From Metamycoplasma salivarium (GTDB taxonomy: Bacteria > Bacillota_I > Bacilli_A > Mycoplasmatales > Metamycoplasmataceae), in contig NZ_LR214938.2 of the NCBI RefSeq assembly GCF_900660445.2, forward strand, positions 62,001 through 126,000: a DNA stretch of 64,000 bases, read 5' to 3'. Shown one piece after another: positions 44,055-56,613 of the stretch. Below the pieces are notes generated by a model. It was not told where the DNA came from, ran no database searches, and worked only from the letters and a program-made list of their open reading frames with translations. Positions within the stretch are counted from its first letter, which is position 1, and each line of letters starts with the position of its first letter. A program made the translations under genes and the position numbers.

Positions 44055-45149
44055 ATGAAAAAGACTATTATTACAACATTAAAATTTTTGAAAAACAAAC
44101 TAGAAATAGAAGCTGTTGAACAAATCAATGTTCACGCTATTTCGATTTTTAAAAATAGTATTAATAGCTTAGAAAATGATGATTATCAACAAAAACTTTT
44201 TATCAAAAATTCAAAAAACGAAATTGAAAGATTGATCAAAGGAAGAATTTCTGATGTAATTGTGTTAGTATCTACTTCATCAGATGCAAAATTAACAATT
44301 GAAACTAAATGTTTTTCAATCCCTAAAATTTTAGATGCAGATTTTACAACATATAACAATATGATTGAACAAATGTATGCAAATAAAAACAAAAAAATTA
44401 TCAAAAACGTCAACATTAACTTTGTTGAAAAAACAAAAAATGTTGAATTAATTTCAATAATTAGCTCACTAGATTTAGAATTTGAACAAAGGATTTATGA
44501 ATTTGCAATGCAAAATGATTTAACTGTTGCACAAATTTTAAACTATGAAGAAGCTAAAATTAATTGCTATGATGCAGAAAGTATCAACTTATACGTTGAT
44601 TTATCTGAAAATTCATTAGCTTTAAGTCTAATTAACAACAAAAATATCATTATAAATTCTTCATTTAACTTAGGATCTAGTGATTTTGTTAACAAAATTA
44701 TGTCTAAATACAACTTAAATATGCCAATGGCTTATTTTATGAAAAACTTAGCATGAAATAACAATTATGTTGATCTTATGACCAACAATTTATCACAAGA
44801 CATCTTAAAAAAAGAAATTTATGAGTTTTATAATTTTATTTTACAAACAATTACTAATTTTGTTAATCAAAACAATTTAAATAGTAATTTTGAAAGACTT
44901 AACATAAACTTCTATGGGGATTTTAAAAACAATTTAGAAATCGAAAAATATGCAAAGATAATTTTTAATAAACAAAATGTCTATTCTTTAGCATCTGAAA
45001 GTGAATTTATTAGCGATGAAATGCTTGGAATGATTGCATTATTAAATGCAAATGACCAAAAATCAATGCTAACAACTGATACTTTTACAATTGATTCTGA
45101 TATTTTGAGAAATATCAAAATCAGCAAAAGAAAATCTATATTTGTGTAG
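44055..45149 (+). CDS. Divergent FtsA-like protein between rsmH and ftsZ
   Basis: 364 residues, one UGA Trp. Direct similarity to FtsA is weak, but ESINLYVDLSENSLALSLI and later NSSFNLGSSDFVNKIM follow the phosphate-2 loop and GG block of FtsA-type actin-fold proteins, and the position before ftsZ is that of ftsA. The end (FERLNINFYGDF) suits the adenosine-binding region. It corresponds to MG223 by order. It may anchor FtsZ, but lacks an obvious C-terminal amphipathic helix (it ends KISKRKSIFV). Annotate as FtsA-like with caution. Confidence 0.6.
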
Positions 45150-45171
45150 AATTTTAATGAGGTAATAACTT

Positions 45172-46332
45172 ATGAATAATGAACATGAAATAGAAGAAGA
45201 AAAAATTTATAATCCAGTAGCTAACATCAAAGTTATTGGTGTTGGTGGTGGTGGTAATAATAGTGTTAAAACATTATTAGGTACCAAACTAGATGGATTA
45301 GAATTTATTATTGCTAATACAGACAGACAAGTCCTTGAACAATTTGACAAAAATATTGTTTTGCAACTTGGAGATAAAAAAGGTTTAGGTGCTGGTGCAA
45401 AACCAGAAATTGGTAAAAACGCTGCTTTAGCTAGTGCTGATGAAATTAAAAGTAGATTGAAGGGATCTGATTTAGTTATTATCACTGCTGGCATGGGTGG
45501 AGGTACCGGTACTGGAGCTTCTCCTGTAATTGCAAAAATTGCCAAAGAATGTGGTGCATTAGTTGTTGCTATTGTCACAACACCCTTTGATTTTGAAGGC
45601 CCTAAAAGAACCAAAATTGCTCTTGAAGGGATTGATGAATTAATTAAAAATGTTGATTCATATATCATTATTTCAAATAATAAGTTATTAATGCAATATG
45701 GTAATGTTTCATATAATGATGCATTTATCTGTGCAAACAATGTTTTAAAACAAACAATTAGAACATTAATTGATGTAATAGCAGTTCCTGGCATTATCAA
45801 CTTAGATTTTGCCGATTTGGAAACTATTATTAAAAAAAGTGGTGAAGCTGTTGTTGGTATTGGCGCCGCATCTGGACAAGATAGAGCAACCAAAGCTATT
45901 ACTAGTGCAATTTCATCTCCAATTTTAGAATCTTCGATTGTTGGAGCTAGTGATGCAATTGTTTATTTTGTAGCTTCTAAAGAAGTTACCTTAAATGAAA
46001 TTCAAGCAGCTTTAAAAGCAATGCGTGAACTTGTTGGTAGAGATATTAATATCATTTTTGGCTTAACTAACACAACCTCTGATGAATCTAATAAATTAGG
46101 AGAATTATATGTTTCTGTAATTGCTACAGGACTTAAACCTGATGCTCCTAAAGATCCAGAAGAAATTCAAAAACAAATTTCTGAGAATTTAGAAAAAACA
46201 GAGGAGATAGAATTTGAGGATTCACATACTAAAGAATTTTTAGTTAAAAGTCCTTACATTCCAAATGACTTTTCGCAAAACCAAACGAAAAACAACATGA
46301 GTGATGATTTAGCGGATATATTTAACAAATAG
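45172..46332 (+). CDS. ftsZ: Cell division protein FtsZ
   Basis: 386 residues. Tubulin signature GMGGGTGTGASPVIA, N-terminal IKVIGVGGGGNNSVKTLL, NTDRQVLEQF, and T7 loop region INLDFADLETIIKKSGEAVVGIG. FtsZ is a GTPase that forms the division ring. The C-terminal tail (SPYIPNDF, SDDLADIFNK) is short. AATGAGGTAA before the ATG is its ribosome binding site. Last gene of the division cluster. Confidence 0.98.
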   Translation: MNNEHEIEEEKIYNPVANIKVIGVGGGGNNSVKTLLGTKLDGLEFIIANTDRQVLEQFDKNIVLQLGDKKGLGAGAKPEIGKNAALASADEIKSRLKGSDLVIITAGMGGGTGTGASPVIAKIAKECGALVVAIVTTPFDFEGPKRTKIALEGIDELIKNVDSYIIISNNKLLMQYGNVSYNDAFICANNVLKQTIRTLIDVIAVPGIINLDFADLETIIKKSGEAVVGIGAASGQDRATKAITSAISSPILESSIVGASDAIVYFVASKEVTLNEIQAALKAMRELVGRDINIIFGLTNTTSDESNKLGELYVSVIATGLKPDAPKDPEEIQKQISENLEKTEEIEFEDSHTKEFLVKSPYIPNDFSQNQTKNNMSDDLADIFNK

Positions 46333-46379
46333 ATGATGTAAGAAATCTGTTTCTAAATATTTGAACCTAAACTTATCAG

Positions 46380-46405
46380 AAGAAGAAGTAATTCTTCTTT
46401 TTTTA
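46380..46405 (+). terminator. Terminator after ftsZ
   Basis: AAGAAGAA/TTCTTCTT stem with 4-base loop followed by T-rich TTTTTTATTATA. Confidence 0.75.
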
Positions 46406-46422
46406 TTATAAAATAACAAATC

Positions 46423-47094
46423 ATGTACAAATTTTTTATTAATGTTAAACAAAATGATTGTTTTATTTTAAATGAAGCGCAACAAAGACATTTAAAAGTT
46501 TTACGTATTAAAAAAGAAAATATCTTAATAAATTATCAAAATGAATTTTATGAATGTGAATATATTTTTCCTAATAAAGCAAAAATTATTAAAAAATTAG
46601 ATATTAATCATGAAATTAATTTAAATATTATTGCTGCTATTCCTCTAATAAAAAAAGAACATTTTGAGTTTGCCTTGCAAAAAACAACTGAACTTGGTGT
46701 TAATGAAATTATTCCTTTTGTTTCCGAATATACTGACAAAAGCAATTTAAATGTTATGCAAAATAAATCTAGGTTAGAAAAAATTATTTTAGAAGCATCA
46801 CAACAATCTTTTCGCAATAAAATACCTAAGCTATTACCATTGCATACTTTTAATCAAATTTTAGATTATCCTTACCAAAAAATTATTGCTTATGAAAAGC
46901 AAGATAAAAGCGAAAAATTTGACAATTTATCCTTTGAAAAAACTTTAATTTGTATTGTTGGTCCAGAAGGTGGATTTAATTTTAATGAAATTAAAAAAGC
47001 TTTAGAAAAAAATGCTAAAATAGTTTCATTGACCAAAAGCATATTAAGATCTGAAACCGCACTAATATATATGCTTTCCAAGTTAAATAAATAA
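46423..47094 (+). CDS. rsmE: 16S rRNA m3U1498 methyltransferase RsmE
   Basis: 223 residues. SPOUT knot signatures GPEGGFNFNEI and SLTKSILRSETALIYML are clear, plus the N-terminal RHLKVLRIKK and LQKTTELGVNEIIPF. It methylates U1498 of 16S rRNA. No UGA codons. There is no strong ribosome binding site. A single gene between a terminator and the rplM promoter. Confidence 0.95.
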   Translation: MYKFFINVKQNDCFILNEAQQRHLKVLRIKKENILINYQNEFYECEYIFPNKAKIIKKLDINHEINLNIIAAIPLIKKEHFEFALQKTTELGVNEIIPFVSEYTDKSNLNVMQNKSRLEKIILEASQQSFRNKIPKLLPLHTFNQILDYPYQKIIAYEKQDKSEKFDNLSFEKTLICIVGPEGGFNFNEIKKALEKNAKIVSLTKSILRSETALIYMLSKLNK

Positions 47095-47119
47095 CTAAAA
47101 ATTTGTGAAAATTATTGTC

Positions 47120-47146
47120 TTGAGTTATTTATTTGTATGATATAAT
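47120..47146 (+). promoter_or_regulatory. Promoter of rplM-rpsI
   Basis: TTGAGT (47120-47125) and TATAAT (47141-47146), 15-base spacer, 64 bases before rplM. Confidence 0.6.
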
Positions 47147-47209
47147 GAACATGATTTTTCATTATTATTTTTTAATCAAAATTTTTACATTTAACAAAGG
47201 AACAAAATT

Positions 47210-47644
47210 ATGCGTCAAACTACAATTGTTAATAATCAAACTGTAGACAAAAAATGATACATTGTTGATGCTAAAAATATTCCATTAGGAAGGCTAGCGG
47301 CATCTGTTGCTTCTACATTACGTGGAAAAAACAAACCTACATTCACTCCAAACTGTGATATGGGTGACAATGTAATTGTCATTAATGCTAAAGAAGTATT
47401 ATTAACTGCTAAAAAAGATGAAAACAAAATTTATTACCACCACAGTGGTTACCCTGGTGGTCTTAAAAAAATTAATGCTAAAGATTTAAGAGAAAAACAT
47501 CCTGAAGCATTAGTAGAAAAAGCAGTAAGAGGAATGTTGCCTCACACTAAATTAGGTCGTAAACAATTTAAAAACTTATATGTATATGCATCTTCAGAAC
47601 ACAAACAAGAAGCACAAAAACCAATTAAATTAGAGGTTAAATAA
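47210..47644 (+). CDS. rplM: Ribosomal protein L13
   Basis: 144 residues, one UGA Trp (KKWYIVDAK). Typical blocks: [47 protein letters not shown]13 is an early 50S assembly protein. AAAGGAAC precedes the ATG. Its stop overlaps the rpsI start (TAATG). Confidence 0.98.
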
Positions 47645-48060
47645 TGACAGCTAAAAAACAAACAAAAGAAATCATTCGTTATTATGGTTTAGGTCGTCGT
47701 AAAGCATCAGTTGCTAGAGTTTATATTCAACCAGGTAATGTTGAATTTAAAATCAATGAAAAAGATGCTAAAAAATATTTAAACTCAGATATTTTAATTC
47801 AAGATGCATTATCACCATTTGTAGTAACTAATACTGCTAATACATTTAATATCATCGCTAATGTTAATGGTGGTGGGCTTACAGGACAAGCGGGAGCTAT
47901 TAGATTAGGAATTGCTAGAGCTTTATTAGAAGCTTCAAACAATGAATATCGTAATAAATTAAAAGATGCTGGCTTTCTAACTCGTGATGCAAGAGTTAAA
48001 GAACGTAAGAAATATGGTCTTAGAAAAGCTAGACGTGCACGTCAATTCTCAAAACGTTAG
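47644..48060 (+). CDS. rpsI: Ribosomal protein S9
   Basis: 138 residues. [36 protein letters not shown] and the C-terminal [17 protein letters not shown] (the basic tail reaches the P-site tRNA) are diagnostic. Translationally coupled to rplM through TAATG. Confidence 0.98.
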   Translation: MTAKKQTKEIIRYYGLGRRKASVARVYIQPGNVEFKINEKDAKKYLNSDILIQDALSPFVVTNTANTFNIIANVNGGGLTGQAGAIRLGIARALLEASNNEYRNKLKDAGFLTRDARVKERKKYGLRKARRARQFSKR

Positions 48061-48079
48061 TAATTTTCAAAAAAACAGG

Positions 48080-48085
48080 TATAAT
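48080..48085 (+). promoter_or_regulatory. -10 box of tRNA-Ile
   Basis: TATAAT 15 bases before the tRNA 5' end. Confidence 0.55.
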
Positions 48086-48099
48086 TGTATCTGTTATAT

Positions 48100-48176
48100 G
48101 CGAGCGTAGCTCAGTTGGTTAGAGCACACGGCTGATAATCGTGGGGTCGATGGTTCAAATCCATTCGTTCGCACCA
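48100..48176 (+). tRNA. tRNA-Ile (anticodon GAU)
   Basis: 77 bases: acceptor GCGAGCG/CGTTCGC, D arm GCTC..GAGC, anticodon stem CACGG/TCGTG with loop CTGATAA (GAT), T arm GATGGTTCAAATCCATT and encoded ACCA. Confidence 0.96.
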
Positions 48177-48197
48177 TTTCAAGAAATTGACTTTGAA

Positions 48198-48221
48198 GTA
48201 GCAACATTGCTACTTTTTTTT
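48198..48221 (+). terminator. Terminator after tRNA-Ile
   Basis: AGTAGCAA/TTGCTACT stem with loop CAT followed by T8. Confidence 0.88.
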
Positions 48222-48364
48222 AATTTACATTTTTTATTAGCCAATACTACATAAAAACAGCAAAAAATCAATTGTATATAAAATTAAACATAAAAAATTA
48301 AGTTTTGGTGTTAAAATTCGGAAAAACTTATTAGTAAACTAATAAAAATTATTGAAAGGTATTT
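48222..48364 (+). promoter_or_regulatory. Leader of the eight-gene surface/ABC operon
   Basis: AT-rich, no ORF. Possible -10 boxes TATAAAAT near 48276 and TTAAAAT near 48312, a short hairpin TTAGTAAACTAA near 48331, then GAAAGG before the first ATG. Which box is used is unclear. Confidence 0.35.
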
Positions 48365-51300
48365 ATGAAACAGACCAAAAGGCAAAAGATTTTACTTTAT
48401 GCCTTACCATTATCTATTTTAGGAATAGGTACAATCTCAGCACCAGCAATTTTGTTGTTTAAGAAAGAAGATAGAAATAATGAAGTCTTTTATCTTAACA
48501 ATAAGTCTTATACTTCTCGTATAGAATGAGAAAAGGCTATTAGAAAACTAGCAAGACAAATTGAAACGCATAGTGAAAAAACAATTTATTATTCAAATAC
48601 AAAAAATAAATCTTTTAGTGATATTAATAATTTTAAGAAATTTCTTGCTAACCATATTCACACTATAGAAGGCTCTCATTATGGTGATATTGATAAGAAT
48701 GAATTAAATGTTGATGGATCATTGTCATCAAATTTAATGAATCAGTTTAATTTTGACGAGCCTAAAGAAGACGAAAATGGTGAAAAGGAAAATGATAACA
48801 CCACAGCATATATGGGAAAAAATGGAATAGCATATGAATCAGAAGATGAAGCTAAAGATTCATATGCTAATACCCATACTTTTTATAAATTTCAAGGGAA
48901 GTATTATTCTTCTAAACAAGAAATTAAAAATATGATTCATAAGGAAATTTTAAGAATTAATAGTGAATTTGCTGATGATACAGAAAGAGCAAAAGCCTTT
49001 AAAGAATTTTTTGCAATAAAACAACCTGATAACATATATCAAGCACCCACAAATATTGTATTTGTTGCAGGTGAATTTGATCAAGAAATTGAAGAATCTA
49101 AGTTAGATGAGTTTATTGAAAGTAATTGTAAAAAATATGTTAGTCATAACAATGGAATTTATGAAGTTGATAATTTTAGCAATAGATTTCTATCAAGCGA
49201 TGAATACCTTAAAAAGCTCCCCATTCTAAACGTTCAATCTAATCAAGGTAGAAAAAAATATTTAATTGATAATGATATAGACGATCCATGTAACTTATAT
49301 GGAAGTTACGTGCATGAATCTACTGGTCGCGATATAGAAAATATAACTGATTATAAGAAATGGTCAAAACAGCCTACAAACGATTTTAAGCTAAAAAGAC
49401 ATAATTCACAAAATCAATCTTTAGTTAACAAATTTATTTCAAGTTTATTGTCAACAGCCAATGCAAATTTTATTGAAAAGTATATCAAAAGACATAAACT
49501 GAATAAAACACAACAAGATGAATTAACAAAAGAATATGTAAATGATTTTTCAATTTTTAAATATTTTAAATTTAGAGATAAATTTCAAACAATGAAAAAA
49601 GAACTTACAAAAGTTCAAATTAATGAAACAGATTCGACGCACAAAAATTTGTTTTCAAAATTAGAATCTATTATTACTTTTACAAAACGTGGTAAAAATG
49701 GTGGATTTTTCAATCAAATATCAATTACATATTTATCCGGGTTAGCACATTTAATTAAATATGAAGCATCATCTAAAGCAATTAATGCTTTTAAAGATTA
49801 TTATCGTACAATGTTTAAAGAATTAGATGATTGTGTCAAGGGTGTTATTGGTGAAGAATTATATAATGATAACAATGGTAAAGCAATAGATTTAGTTGAA
49901 TTATTCGGTATTGATGATTTAGGGTTTGATTTTAATTCTGATTTTACTTATTTTATTAATGTTTTTGCTAATAACTCAAGGATATTGACCGCTATTTCAG
50001 TTATAACAAATGCTATGACTGCCGTAACAACAACTAATTCATTAACCAAATTTAATTCTAATTTTTTATTAAGACAAGCTGATAATGACGATGATCTAAT
50101 TCTTTATAAATCTCTTTATGAGAAATATGCATTTATAGGTAAAGATTCACCTTACGTCTATAGTGATGAAGAAGGCAAATATATAAAAAATAAAGACTTC
50201 AAAAGAAAGTTAAATGAATATGAAGATGCTCAAATAAATTTAACTGTATTGTCTGCATTGCAAGTTGGAGAAAGTTTTTCAAAGTCTGTTGAAGCAACAC
50301 TAAGTAACATTGCAAAAAATTTAGATAGATATATTTCTAACAGGCCAGGAGCATATAAAGTTCAATATCAAGAAACTTTTAGTTTTATACAAACTTCTAC
50401 TTTAGAATATCATCGTAGATATAACTCTAGTGATACTACAACTATAAATAAAATTAGTAGATTGAATGTTAATAATAATGCAAAAGATGCAAAACAAATG
50501 CTTTATGAATATAATAAAGTAAAGAAAAACGAGAAATTTTCTAGTTTATTAACTATTAGAAATAAAACTATAGTCAAATATGGTGATGGTACCATTAAAT
50601 TAGAAAAAATAGAAACCACCACTGACAAAATTGCTGAAAAAATTAATAAGTACAAAAGTATAGCAGCAATTGCAGCAGATGTTTTCAAATTAATTAGCAT
50701 TTTTAATTCAAAAGATAATATAAATGTAGATTATGAAGCACTTGGAACCATCAAGTCAATTTTTAACTCAATTATAGGAGCATTTCCACCTAATCCTGTT
50801 TCGTTGTGTATTGGTGCTGCATTAAATATAATTATGGATTTGGCTATGCAAATTATTGGTAAAAAAACAACTAGTGATTATGTTTATACAGATACTGGTA
50901 ATGTTAATGACTCATATGTATGAGACGGCGGAATTACCAATAGTAGATTTTGAGGTCTTATTGTTACTGAAGAAAGATCAATAAAACATGCTAAATTATT
51001 AGATCCTATTGAATATATACCTGAATTTGTTAATAGCTATTATTATTTTAATGGCAAGAAGTATACAAATTTAGATTCTACTAATTTAAAAGCAGATGCT
51101 TTAACAGCTATTCTAAATGGGGATGTTATAACTAATGATATCCATTCTGTATATTCATTTGAAAAAGATTTGAAGAAATTTGAAGAAGGTGACAATGCAA
51201 AATATTTCTTTTCAACAATTGATGATTTAAAGAAACATCTAAAAGTCAATGAAAGAAACTTACTAAAGACTAGATATTTAACTGAAGGAGCTTACATGGA

Positions 51301-51985
51301 ATTTGATTCAGTGCAAGAGCCAATTTGAACTAAGAACTATGATGAAATATCTAAAACATTGTTACAACTTATTGATGAAAAACTAAGACCAACATTAGTA
51401 ATGAAAATACCTGAACTATCACAAAGTAATATCCCAATTGATCAACTTAATAAAGATTATCATGGATTTAATAACAATTCAATTAATTACAAAACTATTT
51501 TAAAACAACTTAACGGTGAAAAAGAATTGAAATCTAATGAATTTTTAATGTTTGATACAAACTTATTTAATACAAAAATAGGAAAATACTTCCATGATTA
51601 TTTAATGAAAACATATGAGTTAAGATTGAAATTATTTAGAGAAAAATTTAATGTATTATCAAAAATGGTATCAAAAGAAATGTTATTTACTAATAAAAAT
51701 TATGATGAATTAAAATCCTCGACAAGGCATAAGATTTTCAAGATTTATGGAATCAATGGCGAATATAAAATGTTTTTATCTTATGATACTGCAATTAACT
51801 ATTTACATAAGAAAAACTATTTGGATATAACTCAAAAAACAGAAGAATATGAATTTTTAAATAAATATTTTTATGATGGAAAATACTTTAATAGTTGAGA
51901 TGAAGTAATTAAATATTGTGAAATACAAAGTGATAAAGAAAAGTTAAAAAGAGAGAATGCATCAAAAGGAGTAAAAAATGAATAA
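48365..51985 (+). CDS. Large membrane-anchored surface protein, first gene of the ABC-linked operon
   Basis: 1206 residues with one N-terminal membrane segment (about 10-32) and no lipobox Cys, so probably anchored outside. A second hydrophobic stretch is near residues 800-835 (LCIGAALNIIMDLAM). A short motif recurs through it: YxxxGxxYxSxxE/DxxxxxI, for example FYKFQGKYYSSKQEI, YYYFNGKKYTNLDS and KYFYDGKYFNSWDEV. No known domain was recognised. Four or more UGA Trp codons. The stop lies 8 bases inside the next gene, so the two are coupled. GAAAGG precedes the ATG. Confidence 0.75.
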
Positions 51986-54425
51986 ATTATTATCTATTGG
52001 TTTAAGTTTGCTAGTTCCTTCCATACCAATAGCCACAACTATTGCAATTAGCAAATATAATGGTAATACCAAAAAATATGAAATGTTAATTGATAATCAG
52101 GTTAAAACCTTTAATTCTAAACAAGAGGCTATTGATTATTTAATTAAAAAAGACGATCCAAAAATAGAAAGACATGTTGGTGAAAAACATTTTAAAAATA
52201 ATGATGGGATTGTAAATTACAAAGAAGATTTATTGGCTAAATATGATGTTAACAACATTAAACCAGCATATACTTATAAAAATGGTACGCATACTTGAAA
52301 TCGACAAAATGTAATTGATGATTATCTTTCAAAAGCAAATATTGATCCATATTATTTAGATTTAGCTGGTAATGAGTATGAGACAGAAAACGAGGCAAAA
52401 CAAGCTATTTTGCAAAATATTAATGAAGACATTATGGATAATCTTTTTTATGAAGTACAAACTAGCACAGGTGTTAAATATTACAATGCTTTAGTAGAAT
52501 CAGACATAAAAAGAATGTTAAATGATTTAATATCAGAAGGTGCTAGAGAAGGATTGTTAGAAGAAAAAAATGCTTTATATTTGCAAAATGATAAAGGTGA
52601 TAAAAGATTGTGAGTAGAACACGAATCAAACACTATTACTAAAGTTTTTGATAGCCTTATAGATGCTTACAAAAAATCATTAGACAAAAAAGTATATAGA
52701 ATTGAACTTTCTTTAAAACATAGATGAGATGCAGGAAGGCGTTGGTTTTATAAAGATCATTATGCTAAATTTGGAAAATATGAAACTTTAGAAGGTAACG
52801 ATTCTTGAACATTATCTAATGATGGAATGACTTTATATAAAGATGTTGATCATGATTGAATTCAAAAATACTTACTAAGTGAAAAATTTGGAAAATCAAT
52901 TAAAGATGGTGACTGAAATACAATTATAAATTCATTTACTGAAGAACTAGAAGAGAAAATAATTAATCATCCGGATAATGTAGGAAAAAGACAAACAAAA
53001 TGAAAAAATCATTATTATTACTATTACGGTAAACAAACATTAAAATTTAATAACAATGCTAAAAATCAATTTTTTGATTTTAAGAACTTGGAAATGTATG
53101 CAGGAACCAAAAGTAATGAATATATAAAACATGGTGATTATAAACAGAATAAGGACGTTCCCGCTTGACTTGCTTCATCTATTTTTGACTCAGGTAAAAG
53201 ATCATATCATAACTATGGTTTAGACATTTCTATTAAAAAAATAAAAAACGATTATGATGTCTTATCTAATGATTTAAACAACAAAGGAATTATTAATAAA
53301 GCATTTATTGAAAAAGAATTAAATAATATTTTTGATAACAATGAATTTAAAAAAGTGTTGAGTACCTTTTCGAATGTATTTTATAACTATATAACACAAT
53401 TCATTTCTTTTATTCTTAGCAAACATAAAATTGAAAATTGATCATATAACAAAAAGTTATTACTAGATTTTAACAAATTTGAATCAATAGAAAATGGAGA
53501 AAGCAAAAATCTAGACAACTTTACATATTTTTATGATTTATTTGAATTTATACTAAAAAAGGGTGTGATTAGTTCTTTAATCACTCGTATGTATAGTAAG
53601 GTATATTTGTTAAATAATAAACCCTTTTTAGCAAATAATGATATTAAAAACATTTTTGGATTTAAAATGATTAAAAATATTGAAAATAGAAAAGTTACTA
53701 GCACAATTGTTAATCTAAATGAAACCGAAAATAATTTTTCTGAATTAATTGACAAAATGAAAAAAAATGAGAATATTGATGTTATCGAGAATTATCAAAC
53801 ACTTGATAAAACTATTGACAAAATAAAACATTTCTTAAAAAAACAAATTAGATATGCCAAAGAGAATACCATTGAATTTAGTGCATCAAAAAATAACTAT
53901 GAAGAACAGTTGCTAAATTTTTTAAAAAGTAATAAACAATTAGTATTGCCAGAGAGTGATAAATTAAAATTAATAACATTAAAAACTTTTATTTACCACA
54001 AGGAAAATAGATTTAGATTTAATATTCCATATAGTGACAAAACTACTTTTATAAATGAAGAGTCATTAAAGAAATTTAAAAAAAATATTTTAGAAGAAGG
54101 TTTAATTCCTGAAATCATATATAAAATCCATGGGTTAGAAGGTCTTTTGAAAGATAATGATATAACATTACCTGACGATTTTTTAAAATTTAATAATAAA
54201 GAGATAATTTTGCAAAACTATTACATGTTGCTAGACAAGTTAATTCAACCTTCAAAAAATAAAATTTATTACCAAAAAAATAAAAAATACATTCTACTAG
54301 AAGCTAATTTTTTCAATTTATGAAAATTTAAATTTAATAATGATGTTTACTATTTTGAAAATGAATATAACATATATGAATACGTTAAGAAATATGTTGA
54401 AATTAATATCAAGGAGATAAAATAA
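51978..54425 (+). CDS. Second large surface protein of the ABC-linked operon
   Basis: 815 residues, N-terminal membrane segment (MNKLLSIGLSLLVPSIPIA), no lipobox Cys, many UGA Trp codons. It shares the short recurring motif of the first protein: LIDNQVKTFNSKQEAIDYL, DLAGNEYETENEAKQAI and, at the C-terminus, KFNNDVYYFENEYNIYEYV. No other domain was recognised. Overlaps the gene before by 8 bases and the next by 1 base (TAATG). AAAAGGAG precedes the ATG. Confidence 0.75.
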
Positions 54426-55519
54426 TGAAAAAACAAATTTTATTTAGTATTATTCCAATTATTGCAATTAGCTCGCCAATATTAATAGCTTCAAGCTGTG
54501 ATAATGTTATTAAAAATGATTATTTTGAAAAACGTGCTAAAGAGACAGATGAGCAAATTGAAAAACGTTATGTTAATGAATATATCCAAAAAGAAAATTA
54601 CATTTTTGATGATTTTGAACAATTTAAATTTAATAGAAAAAGACATTTTTACAAACCTGATGTCGATCAAAATGCCCTTGATTTTGCAAAAGATTCTAAT
54701 AACAACTATCCTTTAATTCAAGATTTTGAAATATGACATGCAGATTTTATTAGACACTACAACATTTTTAAAAATGTGATTGATAAATATGCACCTGACA
54801 AAAGAACTAATTACATTAATGCTGGTGCATATCAATATTTTGTAAAAGAAATCATCTTTGATTTTAATGTAAATAATAGGATAGACGCTGATTGATATTT
54901 GCTTATTTCTTGAACTCCGGAATTTTGACCAATGTTAAATAAAATATTAGAACTTCCAAATTTAAATTTAAATATTGCAACACCAAAATTTCCGATTCAT
55001 AAAATTATTTCACCAAATCTATATCAGGGAAGATATTTATCAAAATTAAATTTTGTTTCTGATTATATGTATTATGATAGCAAGGAAAAAAATTATGCTT
55101 GAACAAAAGAAGATTATGCAACTCTAATGTCTCTTACATCTATTCCAAAACCAAAATTACTACCTGAAATTAAAGATGAAAATAATAAATTCAATGATAA
55201 ATCCGCTAGCATTTCAATCAAAGCAGGTCATGCTGACGAATTTAATGACACATCATATACAGCATGAAGGTATAGTGCTGCTTCTTATGAGCAATTTTTT
55301 GAAACTTTTTTAGATTATGATGATAAAAAAATAAGGGAAATGACAGGAAAATATATGTATAATGGCGATCCTATCAAATTCCACTCTCCTATTGTAGAAA
55401 TAGTTAAGTATAAAGATCAAAGAATAAAGGAAACATATACTCACTATAGATTTAGAGCAGAAAAGAATAATGAAGATGTTAAGATATTCAAATGATGGGG
55501 CGAAGTTCCTAAAAAATAA
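54425..55519 (+). CDS. Paralogous lipoprotein 1 of the ABC-linked operon
   Basis: 364 residues. MKKQILFSIIPIIAISSPIL and Cys25 form a lipoprotein signal. The first ~75 residues (KRAKETDEQIEKRYVNEYI, YIFDDFEQFKF) are almost shared by all four copies. The rest is rich in Trp, Tyr and Phe (WYLLISWTPEFWP), with eight UGA Trp codons. It is closest to copy 2: GRYLSKLNFVSDYMYYDSKE, then KFHSPIVEIVKYKDQ and a common end YRFRAEKNNEDVKIFKW. Function unknown. AAGGAG precedes the ATG, which overlaps the previous stop. Confidence 0.75.
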
Positions 55520-56613
55520 TGAAAAAGAAAATTTTATTAAGTGTAGTACCAATTATTGCAATTAGCTCGCCTATTTTAATAGCTTCAAGTTGTGATAATG
55601 CTACTAAAGATGATTATTTTGAAAAGCGTGCTAAAGAAACAGATGAAGAAATTGAAAAACGCTACATTAATGAATATATTCAAAAAGAAAATTACATTTT
55701 TGATGACTTTGAGCAATTTAAATTTAATAAAGAAAAACATTTTCGTAAGAACGTTGATCCCAATGTTCTTACCCTAAAAGAAACTTCAAAAGATAACTTT
55801 CCTTTAATCCAAGATTTTGAAATATGACATAATGATTTTATTAGACACTATAATATTTTCAAAAAGGTGATTACTATGCATACACCTGACAAAAGAACTA
55901 ATTACATTAATGCTGGTGCATATCAATATTTTGTAAAAGAAATCATCTTTGATTTTAATGTAAATAATAGAATAGATGCCAATTGATACTTACTTATATA
56001 TTGAACAAATAAATTTTGGTTAATGTTAAATAAAATACTAGAACTCCCAAATTTAAATTTAAATATTGCATTACCAGAATTTCCTATGAGTAAATTAGTT
56101 AACCCAAGACTTCTATATTCTGGAAGATATTTATCAAAACTAAATTTTGTTTCAGATTACATGTATTATGATAGTAAAGAAAAAAATTATGCATGAACAA
56201 AAGACGATTATGAAGCATTAATGTTATTGGTTTTTAATCCAAAACCTAAATTATTGCCTGAAATTAAAGACGAAAACAACAAATATAAAGACGTACCGGC
56301 TAATATTTCATTCAAAGCAGGACATGCTAACGATGTTGATAATACACCTTATACACCTTGAGATTACAGTGCAGCATCATATGAACAATTTTATAAAACT
56401 TTTTTAGATTATGATGACAAAAAATTACAAGAGTTAACAAAATGAAGTATGTGTAATTTTGATCCTATCAAATTCCATTCTCCTATTGTAGAAATAGTTA
56501 AGTATAAAGACCAATTAATAAAAGAAACATATACTCACTATAGATTTAGAGCAGAAAAAGGTAATGAAGATATCAAGATATTTAAATGAGCGGGCAAGGT
56601 TCCTAAAAACTAA
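55519..56613 (+). CDS. Paralogous lipoprotein 2 of the ABC-linked operon
   Basis: 364 residues, lipobox Cys25. Same architecture as copy 1 over its whole length: INAGAYQYFVKEIIFDFNVN, GRYLSKLNFVSDYMYYDSKE, SIxFKAGHA-type block, FHSPIVEIVKYKDQ. Differences concentrate at residues ~75-100 and in the loop around residues 175-215. UGA Trp codons throughout. ATG overlaps the previous stop (TAATG), and its own stop overlaps the next ATG. Confidence 0.75.

Noticed and set aside
45207-45893. 228-codon minus-strand ORF
   Set aside because: Shadow of ftsZ; Gly/Ala/Thr codons of ftsZ happen to be open on the other strand.
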